From Pontederia crassipes (lineage: Eukaryota > Streptophyta > Magnoliopsida > Commelinales > Pontederiaceae), in the NCBI GenBank assembly GCA_030549335.1, contig CM060194.1, positions 69,662,077 through 69,726,076 on the forward strand: DNA of 64,000 nucleotides, read 5' to 3'. Numbering within the stretch: the first letter of the stretch is position 1; each line of letters opens with the position of its first letter. Below, piece after piece: positions 11,482 to 22,900 of this stretch. A program made the translations under genes and the position numbers. The notes below the pieces were generated by a model. It was not told the DNA's origin. It was given only the letters and a program-made list of their open reading frames with translations, and did not search any database.

Positions 11482-11485
11482 CACG

Positions 11486-12057
11486 CAGACTGCGGATTGC
11501 ATAGTAACATTTTCATCGACCTTACTTCAGCTATTTTTACAGGATCATTTATATACTTATGTAATGAAGTAATCGTAGTCCTTTCTTTTCGGTCATAAAA
11601 TAGACTCGTGAGAGACATGATCGACTTCGGTAATATAAATAAATGGATTCTTTTTTATTCTTTCAGATGTATTGGAACTTGCAATGCAACCAATATTTAT
11701 TCAAGAGCTAGCACAGTCTATTTTGCTTTTGCATGGTTCGAGAGTGTCTCTTCCTGTATCTTTTATTTTTCTTTGTTTCCTTAGTTTGGAAAAGACTGAA
11801 TTTATATATATGTATATGTATATATATATATATTCGAAGGAGAGAAAGAAAATGACAACAGGAAATGATGAGAAATATTACAACATTTCTGGTTAGTCTG
11901 ATGAGTAATGATGCATCAGAAACGCACATATTTCTTGAGAAGAATTCGATGGATTCGTTGAACATATAAAACAGCTAATTAAAGGTCCGGAGGCTACTTC
12001 TAGTGGTGCTGAGTTGCTCACATATCATCAATCTGGTGTGGCATTTGCTCCCCTGAT
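11486..12057. other. Intergenic region downstream of HSD-like gene 2
   Basis: No gene seen. It contains a TA/TG microsatellite at 11802-11834 and would include the 3' untranslated region of the minus-strand gene ending at 12058. No obvious polyadenylation hexamer could be chosen with confidence. Confidence 0.55.
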
Positions 12058-15000
12058 TCAACAGCTAGTTTCAATCTTGGTGTCAGAAGATCGAATAGAA
12101 GCCGGATACATGAACCGCTTGGCGCCTGTCGCCTCCATGATCCTCTTGTTCAGTGTCCCAACGTGGAACGAGCGCGAGAACAAGTCCACAACCTCCGGAG
12201 CAAGGGACATAACTATGCACAGTGGTTTGTACCAGGAAGGCCAAGTAATATATTTGTCACCTCTGCATGCTCCATCTACCATCACCTTCGCACAACTCTT
12301 CGTATCTCCGACAGGGAGCGGTCCAACTTGGATCTGCAGGCCATTAGATCAATCAATCTTAGTAGACAAACCTGACAACCTTCCTTTCTTGTTCCTTCTA
12401 TGACAAGTATTTTCTGGTGATATGATGTGCAGTTATTTTGGTTTAGCTGAGCTACTACCACGCATTTTAAGATTTTTCTTTTTGTGTGTTACTGAGGATT
12501 GAGGAGTTAACCATTGCTTGACAAAACTTACATCTCTCGAGTCTTCATTCACTCCAACTTCTCCATTCTTCTGAAGAGCTTTGCCTTTGGTGAGCTCAGA
12601 TGCAACATATCCTGGAGTCACTATGGTAATGTGGACTTGCGATCCTAACTCTGATCGCAGGGTCTCGTAGAACCTGATAACCGCTGCCTTGCTTGCCTGT
12701 AAAAAAATAAGGATAAACAGATCAGTCAGAAAGTGAAGGTAGGAGGATGAATTCAACAGGATCTTCCTTTGGCAGTTCCCGTCGTACATTGTACAGGCTT
12801 GATCTTGCAATAGGAATGCGTCCAGCCACAGATGAATTTACAATAATTCTTCCATTGCTATTCTTGAGGTGTGGAATAGCATAATAAGTAGGATAGATTG
12901 AGCCCCAAAAATTTACATCCTGCGCAAAAGCATGAAAGTTTAGAAAGGCAACGTTGACTAACTTCCTGGTAGAATATACAGGAGATTTGATTCAATATTT
13001 TCAGGCCAGTAACAGTTCATGTGCGACTCTGTACAGAGAATATTTCATTCATTTACCTCTTATTAAAGTTGGACATGGGTGAAAATATGACCTACCATCA
13101 ATTGGTTAAATGCATTTACATTTGCAATCTCTTCAAAGAAGCAGCTGCACCAAAGTCCTGCATTAACTACAAGGTGGTTCACTGCATCCGGAACACGGAT
13201 GGGGATCAGTCATTTCCGGTGCAGCATTGAAATGAAAACGGCCTGCTACAGCAGCTGATATTACTACTTACATTTACCAAAACGAGCAACAGTTTCCTCA
13301 ATAACTCGCTTCGATTCGGTTGAGCTAGAGATATCCGCAGGGATCACCAAGACATCTGGCGCGCCAAGCTCTTGTAATCTCTTGGCGACAGACCTCAGGG
13401 CTTGCTCTCTCCGTGCCACAAGGGCCATGTATGCTCCTCGTCCAGCATATTCATAAGCCAGTTGCTGGAAATGAGCCAATGCAAGCGTGAACCAGATTTA
13501 CTTTTTCATAGAAAATTGAAGATACCAAGACTTTTCATAGAAATGAGAGTGATTCTTATTGCAGGCAAAAAGAATTTACTGAATCAGATTGGATAACAAA
13601 TCATTTTGAACGATCTTTTCTATATTTCATCTTTAGGAAGAGCAGAGCAAATATTTGGGAAGTGAAAAGGCTGATCCGCTAGCTGTAAAAAGTGTCATAA
13701 AATGCTTATTTTCAACCATGAAAATACCATGCCTGCATAGTTGCATGGATCAACAACCATGTAAGGTCTCTTTCATTTATTTCTATGCCTACTATGAGTA
13801 CCAATAATGCAGATATTTGAGGGTCCTATTAAGGACGTTTCTCCCCCGTCAATGGACCATTTCACGATCTACAACTACAATGGATTGCTTCCATGTGTGT
13901 ATGTGTGCATGAATGTCGCCAAGTCTCATTGTCTAAATGTACTGCAATAAGCATAAATAAACGACGGTACTCCATTAAATAAAAGCTTGATTGAGCTTAA
14001 CCTCAGTACATCAATCATCAAGGATGTACGATATTGAGACTCAATCTCTCTTACCTTTCCCTCCCTCCATTTTCATGCATGTTTACTGTTATGGACATGT
14101 GAGAATCAAACAGTAACTCATTAATTAGTCGGCAGTGAGCTACAAAACTGATCAGGGACTAGAAGTTTCCAAAAAAATAATATTGTATGAATGAGTCAGT
14201 ATATTTAGTTTATTCCTTGTATTCCAGAAAAAAAAAACAATGCTGCATTAATGTCAAAGATTTGTTTGGTTTCATATCTAGAGACCTATATTGGCTGTAT
14301 TTGAAACTTGAAAATTTGAGATGTGCTCCCAATGATTTAATTAGGTGAAATCATCAGAGTCCTGCAAGTTCATGAACCGTGAAGTAGCTTAAATCATCCA
14401 ATTGAACTGTAATTAATACTATGTTTGGGTGAAGGCTCGGGAAGGGAAGAAAATAAAGGGAAGGAAAGAGAAAGGAAGGGAAGAAAATTTTCACCTTAAT
14501 TTGAGGTTGAAACAAAATAATACAAATGAAAAAAATGGAGGAGAAAAATGAAGATTTCTCTTCATTCCTCTCTTTTAAATTTTATTCGGAAAAGAATAAA
14601 CCGAGCATAGTCTAAAAAAGGAGAAAGAAAAAAATAATAAGCTGGGCATGGCCACAGTCCCCACACAAACATCTAATACCTCTGAACAACCCACAGTATC
14701 CTTCATAAACCTCAACCCTCATGACTTTGGGTCTCAGCTGTGGCATTCATACCACATGGCCAGTCCTATCTGATTTCTCATTGTACAACAACAACAAAGT
14801 TTTATTTCACTAGGTGTGATCGGCTATTGTAATAAAAACAATAACAATTAACGATAAGAAGGCACAGCCATCGTAAAGAGATTATGCTTGAAACAATTGT
14901 TTCTTCTGAAGAACAAAGAGGTCACAGACTGACAATATGCACATGCTACTAACAGGGGATTTAAAAACTTATAAGCCGACAAAAAAAGTTAAAAGAAAAT

Positions 15001-15218
15001 GGAAGACAAACAAAGGGGACAATGCCACCCACCTCTCCAATTCCTGAGGAGGCGCCTGTTATGAGAACCACCTTCCCTCTGATGTCCTCCTTCAGGAAGG
15101 GCCTCACAAGCAGCCACCTGGTGAACCTCCAAAGCAGGGCGAGAGGCAGGTAGACCAAGAGGAAGGCGCCAATGGCCATGTGCACCCCAACACTCAGGAA
15201 GCCATGGAGGGCGTCCAT
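12058..15218 (-). CDS. 11-beta-hydroxysteroid dehydrogenase-like SDR, complete six-exon gene
   Basis: Exons on the minus strand: 15218-15033, 13464-13272, 13181-13096, 12919-12788, 12696-12532, 12333-12058. All junctions are GT/AG and in frame, giving 345 residues, usual for plant HSD-like proteins. A membrane-anchor segment spans about residues 8-36, and the cofactor motif TGASSGIG is at 54-61. VVNAG at 131-135 stands where most members have NNAG. N158, S185, Y198 and K202 (in YNASK, split across exons 4 and 5) form the SDR catalytic set. The TPGYV segment follows. Such enzymes act on sterol-like alcohols or ketones with NAD(P)H at the ER or oil bodies. An upstream in-frame ATG at 15251 is possible; MDALHG was chosen because it matches exon 1 of the paralogue. 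Intron 1 is 1.57 kb and contains a copy of the upstream region of gene 1. Confidence 0.9.
13730..14175 (-). repeat. HSD upstream region, copy B, inside intron 1 of gene 2
   Basis: Collinear with 670-1260, the DNA immediately upstream of exon 1 of gene 1 (see that entry for shared blocks). Here it lies between exons 1 and 2 of the complete paralogue. No exon 1-like coding sequence remains between it and exon 2. Confidence 0.7.
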
Positions 15219-16996
15219 GCACCTCATCTCAGCGGAAACAAAGGATTTCAAATGGTTGGTTTGCCGATCGCAAGGATGGCAGGCAGGCCAAGAGTATGTA
15301 CAATACCACTTGCTCGGCCTAACTCGTGTGTCTTCTGTCTCTTTCTAGTTTTTAGTTTTTACCGTGTACTGATTTACGTGTCGAGAACCGTCTTGAACGG
15401 TGAAAAGTGAAAATGCTGAAAAGACATCAAGAGGAATTTATGACTCTCCGAGAATCCCGTCGCAGAGTGTTGTCAGCTTTGACGAACCACCACCTGCCAT
15501 AACGTAGCAAACTATTAATTATTAATGTCATTGGTGAGATTGGGCACACCACTGAACAGCAAACTTTAGATTCCGATTAATTATACACTCAATCTGTATG
15601 TATAGATGTTACAAGTATTAAATGCATGCCGATTATTAGCTCCTTGATTGATCCTCATGATAACATATCTAGAGGATGCTCAATTTATCTAACAGGCTTG
15701 AGTTGATAACATTTCAGTCGATGGACTTCTGTTCTGTCTGCAAAGCAAAAATAGTTGCAGATGAACTCATCAACAGACATTGGGTAATAGTGCTATACCT
15801 AATGGTCCAGTATATGGACAAGGCCACCATGCTAATTAATTACCCGATCGATCTCAAGGTGTGCAGTTTCCAACTGTTTCTCCAATTAATCGACTAGGCC
15901 AAGATCCAGATGTAATCAATTAGTGTTAGAGTGGCCAACAACCTCCATACTTTTGCATGCATGCTTCTGCTGGAGTAGTGTCTATTTTAGGACCATTTAA
16001 GCTCCCAACCAGAAATTTGATCGAGTGTCTGGTGGAAATAAATTAAAAGGTATGGAACACCATGATCGGTGCCATCCAGGTAGTAATCCTGAAATCGTTG
16101 TAACAAGAACAGTAATCAACTAAGTTGAACAGAGCATTGTTGAGAAGAAACAATCCATAGGACCTGCATTGCCTGATAACAGAAAGAATTACATGTGATA
16201 GTAAACTGTCATTTCATAGTAAGATTGCATCATGAGATTCTGTATATTCTTGTAGTAATAGTAGTAGGTACCAGCAGGATGACTACGATATACTTGAACA
16301 GAAAATGAATTATTCGAGAAAAGAAAATGCAGAGGCATAAATGGCATCACATTTGAAACCGACAGCTTTTCTTCGTTTCCAGGCTGATATTTAGGTCAGC
16401 ATCCAAAAGCCATGCCTACTAGTTCTAGATGAGTTGATAGCAACATTCTTTTGCAACGATCAAATATTTAAGTCATCTTTACAAATGGTTCAAGATTTTC
16501 TTTTTTTTTCTTGGTAAAGAAACACTAGGAGAGGTATTAATGGCAGAAGCATGCTTCCAAGTTAAATTATGGATATAGTCGGAAGAAAAGATAAAAGAGA
16601 CCAAATTCATTGTGGTTTTGCCATAATTCAGGCCAAAATGTTCAACTATATGATTTGTCCCCGAAATAAGTATGACATGAACATTCATTATTCACATATA
16701 TATCATCACAGAACTCCTCTATGAATGAAAAAAAAAGAAAAGAAAATTTCCCCAAGTAACCTTTATGACCCAAGGTAATAGAAAATATATTCTTTTCAGT
16801 ACAGGAGTGGAATGACGAAGAAAATAAATGGAGTGAATTGAGGAAATAATACAACAAATATTTTGAGCATATATACAGAAGCCTAGAGACTGTTTCACAA
16901 GTAAAACACTTTGTCTAATCAATTGTTGGTTGCTGATGTTTCTTGAATCTATCTACAAGATCATACAACATGTGATGAGTTTATTGTTCTCGTAAT
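15219..16996. other. Intergenic region between HSD-like gene 2 and YSL gene
   Basis: No gene recognised. It should carry the promoter of the HSD gene (right of 15218) and the 3' untranslated region of the YSL gene (left of 16997). No convincing TATA box was found close to the HSD start. Open frames are under 80 codons and do not resemble proteins. Confidence 0.55.
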
Positions 16997-19900
16997 TTAG
17001 CTGCTAGGAGCAAAGTACATGCAGATTGGTGGATTAATCTTGAAGATTGATAAGAGTGCTGAGGGAACAGTCCAGATCCCATCACCACAAATCAAGCCAG
17101 ATGCCATTGCTCCAGCATAATCCTCTGCTTCCTTCCGATTTATGCGCTCCCAAACATACAAAATCACAGTGCCGACAAACATGTCAATTGCAAAGTAAGC
17201 TCCAATGTAGAAAGGTACTGCTGCCGCCATTGGAATTGGAATAAACTTTGATACATTCTTTGGAGTCACATCCCTTAAGACATTAACCACAATAGCAGCC
17301 AAGAAGAAACCACAGCAAAGTTCCAAGCAATGTTTTGGCAGTGTTCCGAAACCTTCAATACCCAGAATAGCCATTTCTCGGTATATAACAGCATAAGGAG
17401 CCTTGTAGACACCATCAGGGGCTCCAATGTCAAAAGCAGTCCAGTAAAGCCAGAAAGTGAGAGGAGCTATAATGCAACCTAATGCTGTACCGATCAACTG
17501 GGAAACAAACATGGACCTTGGTGAGGAGTAAGTCAGGTATCCAGTCTTAAAGTCCTGCATTAAATCAGCAGCAGTGGAGACAATTGACATCATAACACCA
17601 CACGCTGATAACCCGGCAATGACACCGCCCTTGCTTCCAACGAGTGAGGCAAAAATGAAAAGACCAATCTTGCCATAAGTTGAGGCAAGGTTCCAGTCAG
17701 TAAGTCCAGTACCATAGGAGTTACAGAAGGCCAAGGCAGGGGCCACAACATAGCACATAAGAACCAGGTACCATTTCATCTGTGGAAAGATAACAGGCAC
17801 TGTCGCAGTGGATATAGCAGCAAGAGCAACATACCCAGAAGCTGCAAACCAGGATGGTATGCCGTCCTTGATGAATGTTTCATTGCGCAGCTTTTCCTCC
17901 ATCATTGGCTTAGAGCTCTCTTCAACTGCAGATGACAAAATGATTAATGATACCTCCCTCATCATCAAGGACATAATTTGCCAAGATAGATAATACATGG
18001 TGGTAAAGAGTAATCTCAGATGAGAACAGTAAGTACTACTTGGCACCATGTAATACTGATTAATAGAAAAAGGTACAACATTGAAACTATACTTCAATCC
18101 ACAAAGCAAACAGAAGACTTCATAATGTTTACGACATAATCTTTTGAATTGCATCAGTAGATGTCAATCCTCACAATGGAAATGATGGAACAAGTACAAA
18201 TAAATAATGTCAACTAGCAAAAGTTAAGATGTATCACTTTAAAAAAAAACAACAGTTAAGATGTTAAAAGGGATGACGAATCAAGAGGACCAACAAATGA
18301 CCTTAATGGTGATCATGCATGGCCAAAACCCTCTTGTTCTAGGACTAGATGATATTTGGTGTTTATTAATTGGTTCGGTTTAGAGATTTTTATGGAATAA
18401 ACATCTTTTGCTTAACAATTCATAAATGCTATATCAGAATGTGATTAGCTGCCCATTTAGATTAATCTAGGTTATCGAGTGGTGAAAGTTATTTCGTTTA
18501 ACCCGTTGCCTCATGAAGTGAAATATAATTAGGTGGCTTAGAAATAAGCATTACATACCTTGTTTACCAGTACTCTTGATTTTAATGCAATTAGGTCAAT
18601 AGGATGGGGCACAAGAGTGTTTGTTCATTGTACCTTATTAGAATTGAATCACCTTGAAAAAGGAATTGTGTGATAATGAAGTTGAACATGAGTTTATTGC
18701 ACAGAACCCTTTTCCTTTAGACCAATTGATTCTCCCTAAACGGATTCAAACTCCTAAAATATTCTATTATATTGTCTAGTTTTCCAAGTTTACAGCGTGC
18801 TTCTTTATTAATCCCTTTTCCCTGCAAATTAGATTAATCACATTTTTATTTACTGCATTTATTTTCTTTACCACAAATTCAATGCCTAGATAAATCGATG
18901 GACCAATCATTCAACCCTTTCCTGAACCAAGAGAAAAATGAAAACTATGACTTGCATGAACTTTGTGCAATAAACTAATTACCTTGAACAGCTGCTACAA
19001 AAGGAAGGGTGTTCTGCTTGGTTCGTGCATTTAAAATCTCCTTCCCAGTGATGAATATTATTTTAATTAAGTTGTACAGACCATCTCCAAGAATAAGTGA
19101 GATCGCAACGAAAACCTGAGGGCAGATTATTTTTTTCATTCAGAGTCAAGGTCAGACATATAACAAGTAACTTTGTGAGAAAATTAATGAAGCATTTACG
19201 TTAGTAGAAGTTTGTGTTTATAGAGATGGTATTGATTGTGACTTGAACCAAGCAAATGACTGAACAGAGGTTACCGAGTGATGAATCTAATATCACTTCG
19301 AAGATACGGGAACCCAAACTTTTGTATTATAAATATGTACATATTCTTGCCTTCAGAAAAAGATATGTACATATTCTAAGGTCAAACATATTGAAAATTT
19401 CACAAAGTTAGAAGAGGATCCTGTACTTAAAGAAATCATGACAAGCACGTTTAAACGGCCATATCTTGACCTAAGAAATGCAGAGAATTAAACTGTAGTT
19501 TTATGCCACACATCAATTACTTGTCAAAAGATTAAATTTCAAGCATTATTTTTTGAAACTAGTCATAATCTTATGCCTGGCTTGCTTATTCCCAGTTGAA
19601 AAGTAACATTTCTGTTACATATTTTTACCAGAAAGTCATTAGGCATACAACCATCAGTTTTTGGGCGGAATTTTCAGGCATACATCCTCATAATTACTAT
19701 GTTTCTTTCATAAATGTGAAGAAAAGGAGTTTGTCTAAGAAATTTAAGCATGAGGACTCTATCATACCTTGTACCCATAGAGACCTTTGAAGTCATTTCC
19801 AGCAAGGTTATCAGGGTACCAATCACCAGCCTTTGTAGCGATGAAGGGCCAAAGGAATCCCCATGACATGATGGCCCCAAAAAGAACAGAGCAATTGACA

Positions 19901-22900
19901 ATGTGAGGACAAATAAGACCACATCCAACGTATGTTGGACTGAAATCAAAATAAAACCTACAAAAACAGAGGAAAATACATTACAAGATATCACAATAGC
20001 AGATCTGACATGTAAAGATCATTTGTTATAATGGAAAGATAGTGAATCTTATCTAAATTCAGATGTCACCTAGAGAACATTATACACATCTCATTCTTGT
20101 TGAGCAAGTGGGAAATGCATATTTTCGGGTGGGTCCCTGAGCCTGCTTGAATTTCTTTTGTTCTTGTTCTCAATTGGATTCAAACAACAACAACAACAAC
20201 AAAGCCTTATCCCACTAGGTGGGGTCGGCTACATGGATCATACGACGCCATTCCGCTCTATTAGTAACCAAACCTTTCGGTATATTATTCACCAATAGAT
20301 CTTGCTCTATTAGTTCGCCAAGTGTCCGCCTTGGCCTCCCTCTCCCTCTTTTAATCGGACTCCAGATTATTTGATCTACTCTTCTTACTGGCGCATCTAA
20401 TGGTCTTCTCTGAACATGACCAAACCATCTCAAACGATTCTCTACCATTTTCTCACTAATAGGAGCCACTCCGACTCGTTCACGTATATGGTCATTCCTA
20501 ATCTTATCTAATCTTGTATGACCACACATCCATCTCAACATCCTCATTTCGGCTACCCCCACTTTACGTTCATGTTGTCCCTTCATAGCCCAACATTCAC
20601 TACCATATAACACTGCTGGCCTTATAGCAGTACGATAGAATTTTCCTTTAACTTTATTGGGTACTTTTCTATCACAAAGAACTCCAGTGGCTTTCCTCCA
20701 CTTACACCAACCAGCTTGAATTCTATGATTAACATCGTCATCAATCTCACCATCTTGTCTTACAATTGATCCTAAATATTTAAACTTCACTTGAGGAATT
20801 ATATCCTCCCCTAACCTAACTTTCAAATCGTCTCTAAGTTGTTTATTTGTGAAATTGCTATGCATATATTCTGTTTTATTCCTACTTAAACGAAAACCCT
20901 TTGACTCCAACGTATCTCTCCATATTTCCAATTTTGTATTAATCTCTTCTCTTGAATCCGCTAAAAGTACTATATCATCCGCAAATAGCATGCACTTAGG
21001 TACCTCCTCTGTGATACTCTCGGTTATAGCATCGATAACTAAGTTAAATAGATACGGGCTTAAAGCTGATCCTTGATGTAGGCCAATTCCTATAGGAAAT
21101 TCATTTGTCTCACCTCCGGGTGTCCTAACCCTAGTCAATGCCCCATCGTACATATCTTGTATTACCTTAATGTAGGCAACATTCACCCTCTTCTTTTGCA
21201 AGGCTTTCCAAAGTACATCCCTTGGTACCCGATCATACGCCTTCTCTAAGTCAATGAAAGCCATATGTAAGTCTCTTCTCCTACTTCGATACTTCTCCAT
21301 CATCCCCCTTAGTAAATAAATCGCCTCTGTAGTGGATCTTCCTGGCATGAACCCAAATTGTCTCTCAGAAATACTAGTCTCCATTCTCAATCTATGCTCA
21401 ATCACTTTTTCCCATAATTTCATAGTGTGACTCATAAGTTTAATCCCTCTATAATTTGCACAATTCTGAATATCCCCTTTATTTTTGTAAATAGGAACTA
21501 ATGTACTTAATCTCCAATCATCAGGCATCTTTTTCGACCGTAAAATCTCATTAAATAGTTTACATAACCACAACACACATTTTTCTCCTAAACATTTCCA
21601 AACTTCAATCGGTATACCATCCGGTCCAACGGCTTTACCATTCTCCATTTTCTTAAGAGCTTCGCTAACCTCCGAGACTCTAATTCTACGATAAAATGAC
21701 CTATTAAGCTCACATTCGCTAACTGTCAAGTCCTCCAAATCACAACGCGAACCTTCACATCCATCATTAAATAGCTTATAGAAATACTCTTCCCATCTGT
21801 TCTTAATATCTCCTTCAGTAACTAAAACCTTGCCAACTTCATTTTTTATGCATCTTACTTGATCCAAATCTCTCGACTCCTTCTCTTTGTTCCTTGCAAT
21901 CTTGTAAATCCTTTGTTCACCCGCCTTTGTCCCTAACTCCTTATAAAACCCTTCGTATGCTTTAGCACGAGCATCACTAACTGCCTTCTTAGCCTCCCTT
22001 TTCGCCAAACGATACTTTTCCCAATTGTCAGAACTATTGTCCAAGTGTATCGCCTTGAAACAATTCTTCTTATTACGCACCTTTTCTTGGACCTCCTCAT
22101 TCCACCACCAAGTCTCCTTATCTCGTGGTCCAAAACCTTTTGATTCTCCTAAAATGGCTTTAGCAACCATTTCAACCTTTTTTGCCACATTCTTCCACAT
22201 GATACTAGCATCTCCTTCTAACTCCCACACACTTTCCTCTAATAACTTACTTCTAAAAGTCTCTCGCTTCTCCCCTTTTAACTGCCACCACTTGATCTTT
22301 CGATCAAAAACTGTTCGGGATCAAAAACTGTTCGGGATCAAAAACTGTTCTAAAAGTCTCAATTGGATTCAAACTTTATTTTAAATTTCTTTTGTTCTTG
22401 TTCTCAATTGGATTCAAACTTGTAACATTTATAGTTTATTTTAATACAAAATGGATGGCTTCCAAACTTATTTTATTTTTATTTATCTTCTTCAAATCAT
22501 AACAAAAATTGAACATTCGGGTCAAATGGAAAAGTTTGAATGGTTCAAGAGAGGCACACAAGTATTTTTATAGTTAAGGAAGGAGAATGGAAATAGCACA
22601 ATACTTTACAGGAGGACGAAAATAATCGAACAAAAGAAACCTCAACTTCTGCCACTAAGAGTTAGATGATTAAAAGGAAAAATTGAGGCATATAATTAGA
22701 AAACGGAAAACATACGTGTTCTTAAATGCTGCAAGTCCTAAGCTTGGGAAATTGTCAAAGCCACATGAATCTCCTATGCCACTGAAAAACCATTTGAAGA
22801 AACTCCAGAAAAAGCTTATGCTCAGATATTTTCCAAGGCAACGAACTTGCCTCCTGTAGATAAATATGAAAAACATAAATTAAGATAAAAATAAACAACA

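Larger units (their letters stand above)
7135..11485 (-). mobile_element. 4.3-kb non-autonomous LTR retrotransposon, minus-strand copy
   Basis: Two LTRs (7139-7807 and 10814-11481) enclose about 3.0 kb. On the minus strand a tRNA-iMet primer site (10800-10811) sits two bases from the 5' LTR, and a polypurine tract (7808-7819) adjoins the 3' LTR. Flanks show a 4-bp repeat CACG (7135-7138 and 11482-11485). No reverse transcriptase, integrase or RNase H can be read in any frame, so it must depend on proteins from another element. A second copy in the opposite orientation lies at 42355-46681. GC content is clearly above the surrounding DNA. Ty3/gypsy affiliation is likely but not shown. Confidence 0.88.
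20151..22419 (-). mobile_element. 5'-truncated RTE-type LINE in YSL intron 4
   Basis: A non-LTR retrotransposon on the minus strand. Its 3' end carries TTG repeats (AACAACAAC on the plus strand at 20186-20200), characteristic of plant RTE elements. The flanking sequence ATTTCTTTTGTTCTTGTTCT plus CAATTGGATTCAAAC (35 bp) occurs at 20151-20185 and 22385-22419, a probable target-site duplication. Inside the right copy, 22357-22384 repeats part of the same sequence and may be filler made at the 5' junction. The apurinic endonuclease domain that should precede the polymerase is missing, so the copy is 5'-truncated. It is on the same strand as the host gene. Confidence 0.88.

Noticed and set aside
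12433..12531. Extension of HSD exon 5 into the downstream open frame ending at 12433
   Set aside because: A GTAAGT donor after 12532 and a matching exon 6 (12058-12333), which continues the SDR family sequence, show that this part is intron.
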